From Cotesia glomerata (taxonomy: Eukaryota > Arthropoda > Insecta > Hymenoptera > Braconidae), in contig NC_058159.1 of assembly GCF_020080835.1 (NCBI RefSeq), positions 24,772,474 to 24,836,473 of the forward strand: a stretch of 64,000 nucleotides of DNA. The letters run 5' to 3'. Of this stretch, positions 23,209 through 35,461 are shown piece after piece. Position numbers and translations under genes: made by a program. The notes beneath the pieces are model-generated. The model saw nothing but the letters and a program-made list of their open reading frames with translations. It was not told where the DNA came from and made no database searches. Position 1 is the first letter of the stretch; each line of letters begins with the position of its first letter.

Positions 23209-24358
23209 ATGAATGATGAGAAGAATCAAACAATGGAAATTGAAGATCTAACTATTGAAAAATATGAATGGGGGAATAAAATATTGACAGTACGTGAAAA
23301 TAAAATTATTCATAAAAAATTACAAAGCGGTATGTACTACTAAGTCAACTAATTATTTTTTTTTGTTTAAAATTAAAATTAAAAATATTTACTTAGACAA
23401 TTAATAAATACATTGTTTATAGATCCTGATTTTGCGTCGAGATATTTTTCGAAATTCGTCGGTCCAGAAAATGACAATAATGAAGAATCAAAAATTTCTT
23501 CGGAAGAAGGTTTTAATTTATCATATTGTTTATCACTTTTTTTTTTTTTAATTCATGTATGAGTTTCATTATTTTATGATATTTATAGAATTTTGTGAAG
23601 ATCTTGTTTGGAGTTATGATGCAGTGAAGCTATTAGTCAATGAATACCAAAATCGTCTCCATCGATTTAACAACCCAAAAATTAAAAACAACCGGTTGTG
23701 GAAGGAAATTGCTGAGGTATTTAAAAAACAAAATAAACCTTATCCAGTACGAGCTATAAGTCGAAAATTTTTCAATATGAAGACAACTTATTATAAAATA
23801 ACAAAAAATAAACGGAGAATTAAAGTTGGACGCAGACCATGGCCGTGGATCAAAGCGATGGAAGAGATTTTAAAAAAAGATAATTCTGCCAATTTAACTA
23901 ATGATAAAATTACAGTTGCTGAAAAAAGTGATAATAATGAAAATACAACAACAGTTGAATCTACAGTGGAACCAAATAAGTTATCTAGCAATAATCCCAC
24001 TGATCCAATTGAATCAACAAATAATTCTAGTAGTGAAGGGAATGCTGAAAACAAAGATGACTGGGAGATGATTGATGACACGTCAAACTTCTCATCATCT
24101 TTGGGAATTTCTTCAGACCATGATTTTAATTCAAGCAACAGCCAAAATTTACCAAAAGATATTTCAGACTATAAAACAAAAATGCTTGATTTAAAGACAG
24201 AAGAAGTTAAAATTTTAAAACTTATTCATAAAGACGTAGACGACGATCGTTATTCCAAAATGGAAGTTGTTAGTGAGCTGACCACGGCTATCAAGGAACA
24301 TAATGTTATTCTTAAAGAACTTATAGATGTCTTAAAAGAACGACTTCTTAATAAGTAA
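23209..24358 (+). CDS. Myb/SANT-like (trihelix-type) DNA-binding domain protein, 3 exons
   Basis: Exons 23209-23329, 23423-23509 and 23589-24358 give 325 residues. The second donor is weak (GTTTTA), so that junction is the least certain, although phase is kept. Residues about 70-165 form a Myb/SANT-like domain: LVWSYDAVKLLVNEYQNR, then RLWKEIAEVFKKQN and RRPWPWIKAMEEIL, the tryptophan and helix pattern of insect Myb_DNA-bind_4/5 proteins. An acidic, Ser/Asn-rich middle follows, then a helical C-terminus likely to be a coiled coil (about 270-325). Many such genes in insects derive from transposon proteins (family knowledge). The function is unknown. It lies between two copies of polymerase eta on the opposite strand. 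Confidence 0.72.
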
Positions 24359-24784
24359 TTGGATACTTGATTTTTTTTTTATTAATTACGATTCATTTTT
24401 ATATTCAGTAACAATATTTTTGCTTGAAAGATTAGTCTTATTATCTTTTAAATAAGTTCAATTTCCATATGATAAGTCATTTGACTAAAAATACTAGTCA
24501 GTAATTAAATATAATGAATGTAATATCTAAGTATTTATTTGATATTTATAAAAAATTAAATATAAGCTATATTTTATACTACGACAGTCAAATAAAAGAA
24601 ATAATTAATCTGGAAGAATTTCGCCCATAAAATTTTTGCTTTTATTAATATTTAACTATGTTTAATTTATTGTAATAAAAATTTTCTTCTCAATAATTTA
24701 CAAAGTAGACATCAAACTATACATCAGGCACATTATCACAGTGTAATTCAAATGTTTTAGTAATTGAATTGTACTTTACAGTTA
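24359..24784. other. Convergent 3' region, SANT-like gene and polymerase eta B
   Basis: 426 AT-rich bases between a plus-strand stop codon and a minus-strand stop codon; presumed 3' UTRs. Nothing else is seen. Confidence 0.55.
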
Positions 24785-27700
24785 TTAAGTGAAAAATGAT
24801 TGTATATTCCGTGGTTTTTTGTTCGATTTAGAACTATTTAAATTCATTTTTCTCTTAGCAGTCGGAGTTCCTGTGTCACTATCACTAGGCGTTTCACTGA
24901 CAACAGCGGTGACAGTCGTCGGTTGATTGATAGCCAGATGTAAGTTTTTAGCCACATGAAAATCAGAATGTTCTGCAAACTTATCTTCTTTAATCATTTG
25001 ATTACACTCGGGACATAATTTCATAGTTGAATCATTACCAGCAGAATTTTTAGTGAGAAAATTATAAATCAAATTGTCTTTTTTCGGTTTTTCTGGTTTA
25101 CTTTTCTGTCCTTTTGTTTTGCTCGTTGAATTTTTAGTATTATTTTTTTTCGATTTTGGAGAAATATCAACAGATTTTTTCCTTTGTAAATATTCATTCG
25201 CCGCTCTTTGTAATTCAATAGGTAGCAATTGCATTACAGATCGATCAATGTTGTCAAGATCTGGAAATATTTCTTTTAATTTTATTAAGTCTTCATTACT
25301 ATTCGTTTTTTTACTTTCTACGCCACTCTTCTGGTCTACACACACTAGTTCCCTAATCCTAGAAGTATCTTGAGGTTGTGATTCCGCAAAAATATCCGGT
25401 GATTCATAGTCACTAGGTGAATCTTCAGTATTTACTTTTCTTTCTTCAGATATTGATTGATCTTCATTATAATCACCATCATCATCATTATTAGACTTAT
25501 GATTACCACAACTACTTTCACTAAACCCTTCTAAAATTTTAAACGTCGACGCAGAAGGTTTTGAATCAAAAGAACTTTTTGAACTTTTCAAAATATTCAT
25601 GAAGAAAGAATTTTTGAAATTTTCTCCATTCAACGTTTTATTTAAGTTCAAACTTTTCGGACTGGCGGGTTTACTTTTCAAAGTACTCGGCGGTGTATTA
25701 AAAAATTTACTTTCAGTTTTTTTACAAGAATCTTTTACTTGACTAATTTTCAGCTTTTCTTCGCAAGTTTTTTCCAATTTATCCGATGGAATATCGTCAA
25801 CGTCATCATCAGTTTTATTTCCACTATCATTTTCATTATTAGCACCATGTTTACTTATATAATTAGAATTAGACTCAACTGACTCGGCAGTAGCGACAGG
25901 TTCTGTCTTAGCAGCAACAATTTCTGTCTTAGTAGCGACAGTAGATTTGCTGGGAGCTTTAAAAAAATTTTTAAAACTCTCACTGCCTTTAATAGGCACA
26001 AATTTCGCAGCAGACATACTAATTAAAGCAATAGGCTTCTGTAGAGCTTTTGAAATAACGTCCACACAAATACTAGCTATTTTCTCAGCTTTATAAGAAG
26101 GTAGTGAGCACACTTTTGACTGTGCTATAATTTTTCGATCCTGATAATAATGATAGCTAATCGTAACTGAGGTAGCACGTCGTTGGTTCTCTTCTAAATC
26201 TTGTTCAAGACGATCTGACAACTCCAATGACAACTCACGAGCCCAAGTTTCTAAGACTTCTAATTTAGTTATTGCTTGTTTTCCGGGAAAATTTTTACTT
26301 GCTCCAATTGACTTACAAACTAGTCTATTGGTCACCGGCTCGTTGTCAATCCCCCGTGCAATATTATACAGCCATGAGCCAGTCTTTTCATCAAACCTTC
26401 TCTGAAGATCTTGCAATGAGTAACGTAACAAATCAGCCATTACGTTACATCCCAATGATTCCATCACAATATTTCCAAACTTACCGCCAAGGTTTCTCAC
26501 CTTCTTTACAGGCAAGGAAGAATACAGAGTTGGAACTGCTGCTAATGGAAGAATTGTCTGACGATTCGGCTTATGCAGACCACAAGCCAACTTAGCAAGT
26601 ATTTTATTATAAGATATACCAGCAGAACATCTGTACTCGCACTGCGAGTATATTTCAGCTCTCAGATGCTCAACAATAATACCAGCTATTGCTAATCTTC
26701 TGGATTGCATGTCACCCAGTTCAGCAAAAGTTTCAGTGATCCAACGATCAACGCCTTCTGTTCGCTTTTCTTCGTCATTTGTGTCGTAATCACAGTAGCC
26801 AACAACGTACGTATTTTCCAGCTGAGTTACCAAGTCTTTGGGCTGGCCAAATACACTTTCCATTTTTTTATCTACTAAGTCTGTTATGTCCAGATAAGCT
26901 TCGTCAACACTAGCTCGTTCTATAACATTGCAATGTTTCTTCAGCACATCAATAACTTCTTTTCCTGCTGCACGATACCTGTAGAAATAAAATATTCATT
27001 TAAATTAATCATAAATTTTTTTAACAGTTGATAATTGATCTAACATTATTTTACCTTCCAGTATCAGGTTTATTCCGTAGGGGAGGTACAGTAACTAATT
27101 CTATCTGTGGACATTTTTCTTTGGCTTCATCACTTTTCATATGTCTAGTCACTCCAAAATCTCTGGCTTCATAGTTTACAGCAATTATACTGAAAAATAA
27201 TAGAAAGTAATTATTTGTAAGTTGATGCAGATATACTAGTACTAATAGTACTATCTATAGAATAATTCCGCGACTGCAATTAGAGATATGCATAGATTTA
27301 TAAGCACCAGCTATTTATATAATTCACGACGGACACGATCAGTGAGACTGAAATATTTTGATCATAATAGACTTAAAAAAAAAAACAGAAGTGCCGGAAT
27401 CTGTGTCTAGGCACGAACAATTTTCTATGTTTTTAAAAAGCTTAAATAGTGAAATCGAACTAGTGAATAAATATTGATTTTTATTTTTTTATATAGAAAA
27501 ATTCACAAAAATTAGGATTATTCTAAATGTTGATAGCATGGTATGGGCTATTCTTTTCATGTAAGTATGATAAATATTTTTAGAGATTGAAATTTTTTTT
27601 TGCTCAATGATTTAAAATAAATATTTTCATGAATAAAAAAATTGTTTAAGCCGAAAAAGAAAATTTCTTTTCGTTTTTGATTTTAAAAATAAAAAATTTG

Positions 27701-28237
27701 ATTTTTTTTTTTTTTTTTTTTTTTTAATTAACAAATAAATAATGCAAAACTGAACTGAATACAGTTCATGTTCAACGTTATAGAGATTTTTTTTTAATTA
27801 ATTAAAATATCAACAAAATAAATTGTGACAAATTTTTCACAATTTTTAAATACTCGTCAGCAAAAAATTAATAGAAAACAAAAATATATTTCTTTATAAA
27901 GTTACAAAAGACAATAACGATACAAAAAAATTTTTAGATTTGTTTTGCAATTTTTTAATTTATCCCGGATAAAACTTAATATTTTTAAATTAACGACTTC
28001 ACTGTCTTTGGTGAATAACATTTATTTCTGAAATTTTGTATTTAAAAAAAAAAAAAGATTTTAAATATATTTTCAGTAAATATAATGAAAAAATAATTAC
28101 CTTCCAGGTCCAAATGAACTGTACTGAATAACTGCTAACGGTTTTCCTTTTAATTCAGGAGCTAATTTAACTTCCACTTGACAAAAAAAACAATCCATGT
28201 CAATAAGAACAACAATCCTATCTCCAAAATTCGACAT
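24785..28237 (-). CDS. POLH: DNA polymerase eta paralogue B (conserved copy), 3 exons
   Basis: Exons 28237-28101, 27189-27055 and 26978-24785; phases agree; 821 residues. Y-family translesion polymerase that bypasses UV lesions at stalled forks. The nucleotide-binding loop is complete (QYSSFGPGSIIAVNYEAR, human QYKSWKGGGIIAVSYEAR), the conserved Arg after GVT is present, and the metal ligands lie in LIDMDCFF and ASVDEAYLD. The template-contact motif KNFPGK and GSWLY are intact. A long Ser/Lys-rich linker follows, then a UBZ3 zinc finger (about 745-775: CPECN then HSDFH) and a C-terminal PCNA box (IQSFF). This copy looks like the ancestral-type enzyme. Intron 1 falls inside the nucleotide loop, intron 2 just before YRAAGKEV. 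Confidence 0.93.
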
Positions 28238-28640
28238 TTTTATTTTATTTGTTTTATTATATGCAAAATTAATAATTTTAACTTGAAAAAAACAACACTG
28301 TCCTAACCTCTACAATGAACTATTATGAAATAATTATTACATCACATGTTTAATAAATTATAATGATTTGTTTATATATTTTAATTATTTTAGAATATTC
28401 AACTTAATTAATTAATTTAAAAAATAATTACTTATTGATAAACCAGACTTGTTTATATGAATATAAATAGAATGTAAATATCACGCAAAGAACTTTTGGC
28501 GGTAAAGTTTTTTTTTCTACACAGAGATTTGCTACAAGCAAAACATTGGCCATCTAGTGGACAAAAAAAATGTTTCGGCTGTCTACTTCTTTGATGGTAA
28601 GCGAGTGTCTGTCATCAAACAGCAATTCTATTGCTTGATG
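28238..28640. promoter_or_regulatory. Upstream region of polymerase eta B
   Basis: About 400 bases that should include the promoter of the minus-strand polymerase gene. The part from 28480 onward resembles repeat flank. No motif could be assigned. Confidence 0.35.
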
Positions 28641-29973
28641 TAGTCTACTGTCCCTACTACGAAGTGTTTGGCAACAAAATTCTAAACCGGACAAACTTAA
28701 TTGATTTTTATGTAAAAAAATGTGAGGAATTCAATGGTGCTATTTGCCAAACTGCATGAGTAACAGCAAATCAGTTATTAGCAAAAAGGTGTGCAAATCG
28801 ATGCTAGGTCATACTTTAATCGCTATTTATATTATAGTTAATAAAGATGATTGCCTGAAATATTTTTTTTTGGCAAGCCCCATTATTGGTTCATACGAAC
28901 CAACCATTTTTTTTTATAAAAATCAATTGGTATTAGTCCAAAATAATTAATAAACTTTTACAAGCGAATGCTAACAGCTCAGTGAGTTACCGACGCAGTC
29001 CGCGCAGCTCCGAGCGACTGGCGGTGATGCGCGCGCAACTGTTTCGTTCAAATCACCCTTCTAGGTGATGTCTCTGATAAAATAATTTAACGTGATAATA
29101 ATTATTTAATATTAAATTCAACTGATAGTTGTTACTATTTTTTACTTTTAATATTGACATTATACTCATTCAATATTTAAGTATAAAAATTTTAATTAAT
29201 TATCAGTAAATATTACTACAAAAATCATTTATACTTACTAATACCAGGAAACTTAGACATCATTTTATTTTTTAAGCCACGAACAGTTACTAAAATCTTT
29301 TATCTAATTACAAACTTCGATACAGGTTTAGAAAATTCTGCAATTAGTAAACGTATCATAAGTATAAACGTAAAGTTCTGATTTTTATTTGACTATAGGC
29401 TACAATATATATTACTTTATTTTTAATGACGACGTTAAAACTAATTATAATATTGCAAATAGTTAATTATAGTATAAGTTAGTATAAATGGTTTTCGTAG
29501 TTATTTTTATACTTAAATAATTATTATCACGTTAAATTATTTTTATCAGAGACATCACCTAGAAGAGTGATTTGAACGAAACAGTTGCGCGCGCATCACC
29601 GCCAGTCGCTCGGAGCTGCGCGGACTGCGTCGGTAACTCACTCAGCTGTTAGCATTCGCTTAAAAGTTTATTAATTATTTTGGACTAATAATTATTGATT
29701 TTATAAAAATGGTTGGTTCGTATGAACCAATAATGGGAGCTTGCCAAAAAATATTTCAGGCAATCATCTTTATTAACTATAATATAAATAGCGATTAAAG
29801 TATGACCTAGCATCGATTTGCACACCTTTTTGCTAATAACTAATTTGCTGTTACTCATGCAGTTTGGCAAATAGCACCATTGAATTCCTCACATTTTTTT
29901 ACATAAAAATCAATTAAGTTTGTCCGGTTTAGAATTTTGTTGCCAAACACTTCGTAGTAGGGACAGTAGACTA
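28641..29973. mobile_element. 1.33-kb inverted-repeat (foldback) element
   Basis: Left arm about 28641-29110 and right arm about 29505-29973 are near-identical inverted copies, starting TAGTCTACTGTCCCTACTAC. The same 60-70 residue frame (starting MPNCMSNS) appears in both arms in opposite orientation with small indels, so it is a by-product of the duplication and not a gene. Each arm carries a GC-rich block of about 80 bases (near 28978-29055 and 29575-29645) inside AT-rich DNA. The central spacer (about 400 bases) is AT-rich. No transposase is visible. Confidence 0.82.
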
Positions 29974-30466
29974 ATGGCAGTTTTCATATCTTCTAGTTAT
30001 TTGAAAGAATATTTTGGATTTATAAAACAAAAATAAATTAGTTCGAAAAATTTAAAAAACAAAAAAATTCGCATTTATAGTCCTTTAAAATGTCTACACA
30101 AGAAATTATGACCTTGAAGTTAGCGGACAGCAGAAAAAATAAAATTTTAGATAGGCATATCTACAAGCGAAATTAAGTTTTTCATCAAGTTTACCAAATT
30201 ATAAATTGTTTGTCGTTGACTTACCTACAGGTGATAATAAACGAAATTTTTTTTACTAATAAAAAATTTTTTAAATTAAAAATTAAATTTTGGGAAACTC
30301 TCACCGTGTTTCCTATCGGTTCATGAATATGAAATTTTCAAATTTAATTTGTTTTTGGATTCTAAAAAGATGATTTCAGTTAGTTTTTTAAATTTTGGCT
30401 AAGCGCATTCTGGGACGTATTCCTGACTATTTTCGCGATGATGTCAGTATGTCTGTATGTCTGTAT

Positions 30467-30482
30467 GCGCGCACGCGCGCGC

Positions 30483-30527
<45 letters not shown>
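30467..30527. repeat. (GC)n(GT)n microsatellite
   Basis: A CG-alternating stretch followed by about 22 GT units inside the 3-kb inverted-repeat element; it pairs with the AC run at 31350-31401 in the opposite orientation. Confidence 0.9.
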
Positions 30528-30528
<1 letters not shown>

Positions 30529-31347
30529 TTAAACCTCTCGTAACTTTTAAACGGCTTGACCGATTTCATCGCGGTTGGTGTCATTCGAAAGGGCTTTGCC
30601 AAACTTAGATTTCCAGTAGGTTGGAACCGATTCGGACCGGTAGATTTCGAGAAATTGCAAAAAAAGTGAAAAAAAAGTTGTTTTTTTTAATTTTTTTTAA
30701 ATATCTCCGAATTGGCTGAACCGATCAAATTCAAAAACTAATCAGCTCTTAACCTTGAAATCCCGCATCGATCGCCATATGGAGCGTCAGAATCAGTTGA
30801 TGCGTTCGTGAGATATCGTTGTCGAAAAAAATCGAAAAAAGTGTTTTTTTGTAATAACTCCGAAATTTTTTATCAGATCAATTTTTTTTCAGAATCATTT
30901 ATAGAGCTCAAAAAACCACATCGATCGCCGCCTACCGCGTGAAAATCGGTTGATTTATTAAAAAGTTACAGCAGTTTGAAAATTAGAAAAATCGTGTTTC
31001 ATCGAATTTTGATAAGACTTTTGAGCTCGAAGAGCTCAAAAGCATAGCAAAGCTATCTCTTTAAGCTCGGAGAGCTCAAAATAACACATAAATTGTATTT
31101 TTGAGCTCGAAGAGCTATACTGTGCAATTTTAAGCGCCTATAAGTATGGAATTAGCGAGAAGTTGCAGGGATGGCCTTCAGGGTCAACCGTTTTTCTAAT
31201 TTTTTTTTGTAGTTTTTTTGAGATTTCTTAAAATCTACTGGTTCGAATCGGTCCAAATAGTTATCAAAATCTAAGTTTGGTCAAGCCCTTTCGAATGGTA
31301 CCAACCGCGATTAAATCGGTCAAGCCGTTCAAAAGTTATAAGAGGGT

Positions 31348-31349
<2 letters not shown>

Positions 31350-31401
<52 letters not shown>
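31350..31401. repeat. (AC)n microsatellite
   Basis: About 26 AC units following the conserved segment ending AAAAGTTATAAGAGGGTCAT; inverted partner of the run at 30467-30527. Confidence 0.9.
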
Positions 31402-31405
<4 letters not shown>

Positions 31406-31419
31406 GACATACGGATATC

Positions 31420-31530
31420 ATCGCGAAAACAATCAGAGAAGCTTCCTAGGACCTCAAAACGTCGAGATCTGATGAGAACTCGATTTTCGAAAAACGGGGT
31501 AAAACCAATAACTTCCCGATTTTTGTTATG
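31420..31530. repeat. Dispersed CTTCCCG repeat end, copy 1
   Basis: Contains AAAACGTCGAGATCTGATGA, CGATTTTCGAAAAACGGGG and AACTTCCCG. The same module recurs at 32270-32390, 39533-39640 (inverted), 58829-59190 and 60690-60816. It always lies next to a CA/GT or GA microsatellite except in the fragment near 58829. Confidence 0.8.
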
Positions 31531-32064
31531 TGGAAGTTATGGAAAAAAACACTTTTTTTGGTTTTCTTTCGTTCACGATATCTTTTGAACTAGAAGAATA
31601 TGTGGTGAGGCTTTCGCCTACCTCCGAAGCGGCCGATACCTGGGCTCGAATGAGCTATACTTGCACGTATATTTGTCCCATTCTCACAATAGCGAAAACA
31701 CAACCAAGCTCACGGGCAAGGAAAAACCTCTGCTCTCTTGTGTTTATACAGTCATTGAGCATATCTTTCGAGCGAATCAAACGATTTTTACCAGATTAGC
31801 AGCGATCGACGTAGTTTTTCCAGGTTAAGGGTGGATTAGTTTTTGGAGTTAATCGATATAGCCGTTTAAAAATTATTCCCTTAAAACCACTATCAAAAAA
31901 TATTTTTTTCTTAGTTTTTTTGAGATTTTTCAAAATTTGTCAAAATCTATCGGTTCGAATCGTTTCAAATTCACAGGAAATCTAAGTTCGAGGGAACTCT
32001 TTGAAATGCCGTTTAATAGGTTCCGATCGGTTTAGTCGTTCAAAAGTTATAAGCGAGTCACATA

Positions 32065-32209
<145 letters not shown>

Positions 32210-33620
32210 ATACATACATACATACATATAGGCATAGTGACAACAACGCAGGGGTAGTCAGGGAAGCTTCCTATGACCTTAAAACGTCGAGATCTGATGA
32301 AAACTTAATTTTTGCAAAACGGGGTGAAAAGAATAATTTCCCGATTTTTAAAAATCTTCGATTTTCTTAGCGGGAAGTTAAAAATAAAGATCTGCAAAAA
32401 ATCATCTTTAGATTTTTGAGAAATGAAAACAAAATACTTCTTTTTTTGTGTTTCTCATCATTTTTGATTTTAATATTCCGGACCAAAATTTTCAAAAAAA
32501 AAAAAAAATAAGGATATCCAATAAATAAATAAGAAAATAAAAAATCCGAGATAAATTATCTTTAGATTCTTGAAAAATGCAAACATGACATTTTTTTTAT
32601 TTCGATTTTGATTATTTTTTACTTTGATATCCGGCTCCAAAATTTTCAAAAAAATCAAAAGGATATTTAACGATCCGACTAACAAATTTAAAATAAAAAA
32701 AATATCATCTTTAGATTTTTCAAAGACAAAAAGGTGGCTTTTTTTTTTTTTAATAATAATCATTTTATTCGCAGATATACGTCCCAGAATGCCCTAAGCC
32801 AAAATTTAAAAAACTAACTGAAATCATCTTTTTAGAATCCAAAAACAAATTAAATTTGAAAATTTCATATTCATGAACCGATAGGAAACACGGTGAGAGT
32901 TTCCCAAAATTTAATTTTTAATTTAAAAAATTTTTTATTAGTAAAAAAAAAATTTCGTTTATTATCACCTGTAGGTAAGTCAACGACAAACAATTTATAA
33001 TTTGGTAAAATTGAAAAACTTAATTTCTCTTGTAGATATCCCTATCTGAAATTTTACTTTGTCTGTTGTCCGCTGCTAACTTCAGGGTCATGAGAAATTT
33101 TATTTTTTTTTTCAAAATTATCGGTAAATTTATTATTAGAAAATAATTCTTAAACTAAAAAATTTTTCTTGGTTCAAATAAATTTTACTTGGTTCAAGAA
33201 TTTTTCACTTGATATAAGTTGATTTTTTTTTTCAGTGCACTGAATGATTAATAAAATATAACTTTCATTATTATTCTGTTTGACAAGTTTTAATAATCAA
33301 TGGCCTTGCTGTTGCTTTCCGAAAAATTAATCTTTGTTGCACAAGAATCTTCGGTACACATGTTTCAGTAAAACGATCCGATAAGATAAAACACGAGGAT
33401 GAAACATAATATAACTATTTTTTTTTAAATAAAAAGTAAAAACAACTTGCTGATTCGTTGAAATAAATTAATCATATGTTTAAAAATAAAAAAGTCTTAT
33501 GTTGATCATGTGTTGAAGTTTTGTGATTAGAAATAAAAACGTATTTTTATACTAATCTGTTCACACTTGAGTGTTATTGCTTTGAAGTCGTGTCTGTTAA
33601 TTTGTACACAACGTTTTACA

Positions 33621-34196
33621 ATGTTTCGTTTGATAATTTTTAGCATTGTTATGAGCTTAATATTTATATCGGTAAGTTTTTTAAAATTTATTTATCTATA
33701 TTTTTGTATAGTTATTTATTTTTTTTTTTTTTAATATTTCATACAAATCGTTAATTTCTTCTTAATGCGACGTTTTATATTTTCATTTATGAAACTATGT
33801 TAATATTAATAAAATGATGAAATAATTTAGGTGATGTCTCTACCATCATATCAAGTGCATCCAATAGAATTGATCAATGATGAACCAGAAGAAATTTCGA
33901 TTGTGAACTTAGAGGATGGAGATTACGTTGTAAAGTTAATAACTCAATTGACGGATTGTAACTTGGAGAATAAAACGCATGATTCTGAGGAGCTTCGTAC
34001 GGAATTAGAAAGTCTTTATAAAGAAACATTAGTTGCTCATGGTCTATCTAATTTGGCTCCTGACCATCTCGAAGCCCTAAGAGTTCATAGAAAGGTATAT
34101 ATGTCTCATCATTGTCGTTTCAATTTTCAAATTTCCAAAAAAATAAATGGTTAATTTTCTTCGCAGGAAAAGTGTACACTGAAGGTCTGGAAATAA
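33621..34196 (+). CDS. Small secreted protein (114 residues), 3 exons
   Basis: Exons 33621-33671, 33831-34094 and 34167-34196; all junctions phase 0; polyadenylation signal AATAAA at 34309-34314. The first exon encodes a hydrophobic signal peptide (MFRLIIFSIVMSLIFIS, continuing into VMSLPS). The mature part is acidic with only two cysteines, in LITQLTDCNLEN and the C-terminal KCTLKVWK, compatible with one disulfide. The arrangement DYVVKLITQL ... EKCTLKVW is reminiscent of the strands of cystatin-like proteins (which end in C-x-V-W before PW), but the PW and QxVxG motifs are absent, so this is only a guess. No family is recognised with confidence. It stands next to a transposon island. Confidence 0.6.
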
Positions 34197-34416
34197 TTTT
34201 GTCTTCAAGAGTATTTTATGTATTTTTCTTATCTAACAATTATACAAGCTATTTACTTGACGCTAAAAAACAGTGAATAATTGTGCTTATGTTTTTTAGT
34301 TATTTGGAAATAAAATCTTTCAACAAGAACATTTTATTCAACTTTCAAAATTTATTACTAAGAAGATAATAAATTACTCCTACGTTAATCATTCATAAAG
34401 CAATGATGAATTAATA

Positions 34417-35346
34417 TGGGTGATTCTCTGTAAGGATGTTTTTTGCTGTCCCAGGCATTTTTTTATTAGAAAAATTGTTATTTTGTTACTAAAAAAAATT
34501 TATTGCGAAAGTTAAAAAACATTTCTATTTGGAGCATTGAAAACTAAAATGGAATAAATTTTGGTTTCTTTGCTATAAATAAACCACCGAAATGTCAGTC
34601 CCCTGCTGTCCCAGTCCCAAAATTAAAACTTTAAGATTTAATTTTAAATTATTCGTCAATAATATATAATTTGATCCATAATGTTTATAAACTTAATTAG
34701 TTAACTAACAATCTTCTTCAATAAAAAGTGCCGAAAATTAATTTGTTTCATTAAATTCATTAAACCAAAGTTTGTCCCAGACATTTTAAGATCAGTCCCC
34801 TGCCAGAAGTACAAAGCCAAAAAAAAAAAAAATCTAGCGTGTTATTTTACCTTTTGTAAGGTTTATAAGGATCTAACTAGCCGTAAGGTAATAACCATAG
34901 GGCTGTTAACGCTTTATCGCCATTTTATTTAGTGTCAAAGCACCGTTTTTTCTGAAAATATGTGTCTGGGCCACTTCAAAACTCAGTCCCCTGGCAGCTA
35001 TTTTTGTTTATAATTTATTTATAAAATTGGATCCATAAGTCTTAATATTATTCTAATTAATGTAAACATTCATTGAGAACTTAAAAAGTTGAATGCATTG
35101 AAATAGTTTGCTTGATTTTTCTCAATTTGATAAAAAAAATCAGTCTCCTGGCAGTCAGTCCCCTGTCATGTTATATGGCAAAAGATACACAAATATCGAA
35201 AAAGCAAAAATTAATTCGGCTGTTTATTTATTATAATTAAGCTGATAGTTTTGTAGCCCTTGTTAATTTTTTTTCTAATAAAATCAAAAATAATTTGGTC
35301 GGACAATTTTGTACAGATTTAAGACGTCCTTACAGAGAATCACCCA
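34417..35346. mobile_element. 930-base TA-flanked TIR transposon with iterated GTCCC motifs
   Basis: Ends are inverted: left TGGGTGATTCTCTGTAAGGA, right its exact complement, with TA on both outer sides (34415-34416 and 35347-35348). Inside, CAGTCCCCTG or close variants and GTCCCAG recur about nine times, near 34450, 34590-34615, 34775-34805, 34985 and 35142-35168. No coding frame. Inserted between the secreted-protein gene and two orphan exons. Confidence 0.8.
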
Positions 35347-35461
35347 TAAATATTTTGAAACTAAGTAGAAATATATTTTAACTTCAAAAGTAAAAATAGT
35401 TACAAAAATTTATCGTAAACTTTGACCGTTAATCTTTATTTTTTAATATTAACGATCAACT

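Noticed and set aside
28744..29870. Two near-identical 61-68 residue frames (MPNCMSNS)
   Set aside because: They are the same sequence in the two arms of an inverted-repeat element, with frame-changing indels between copies.
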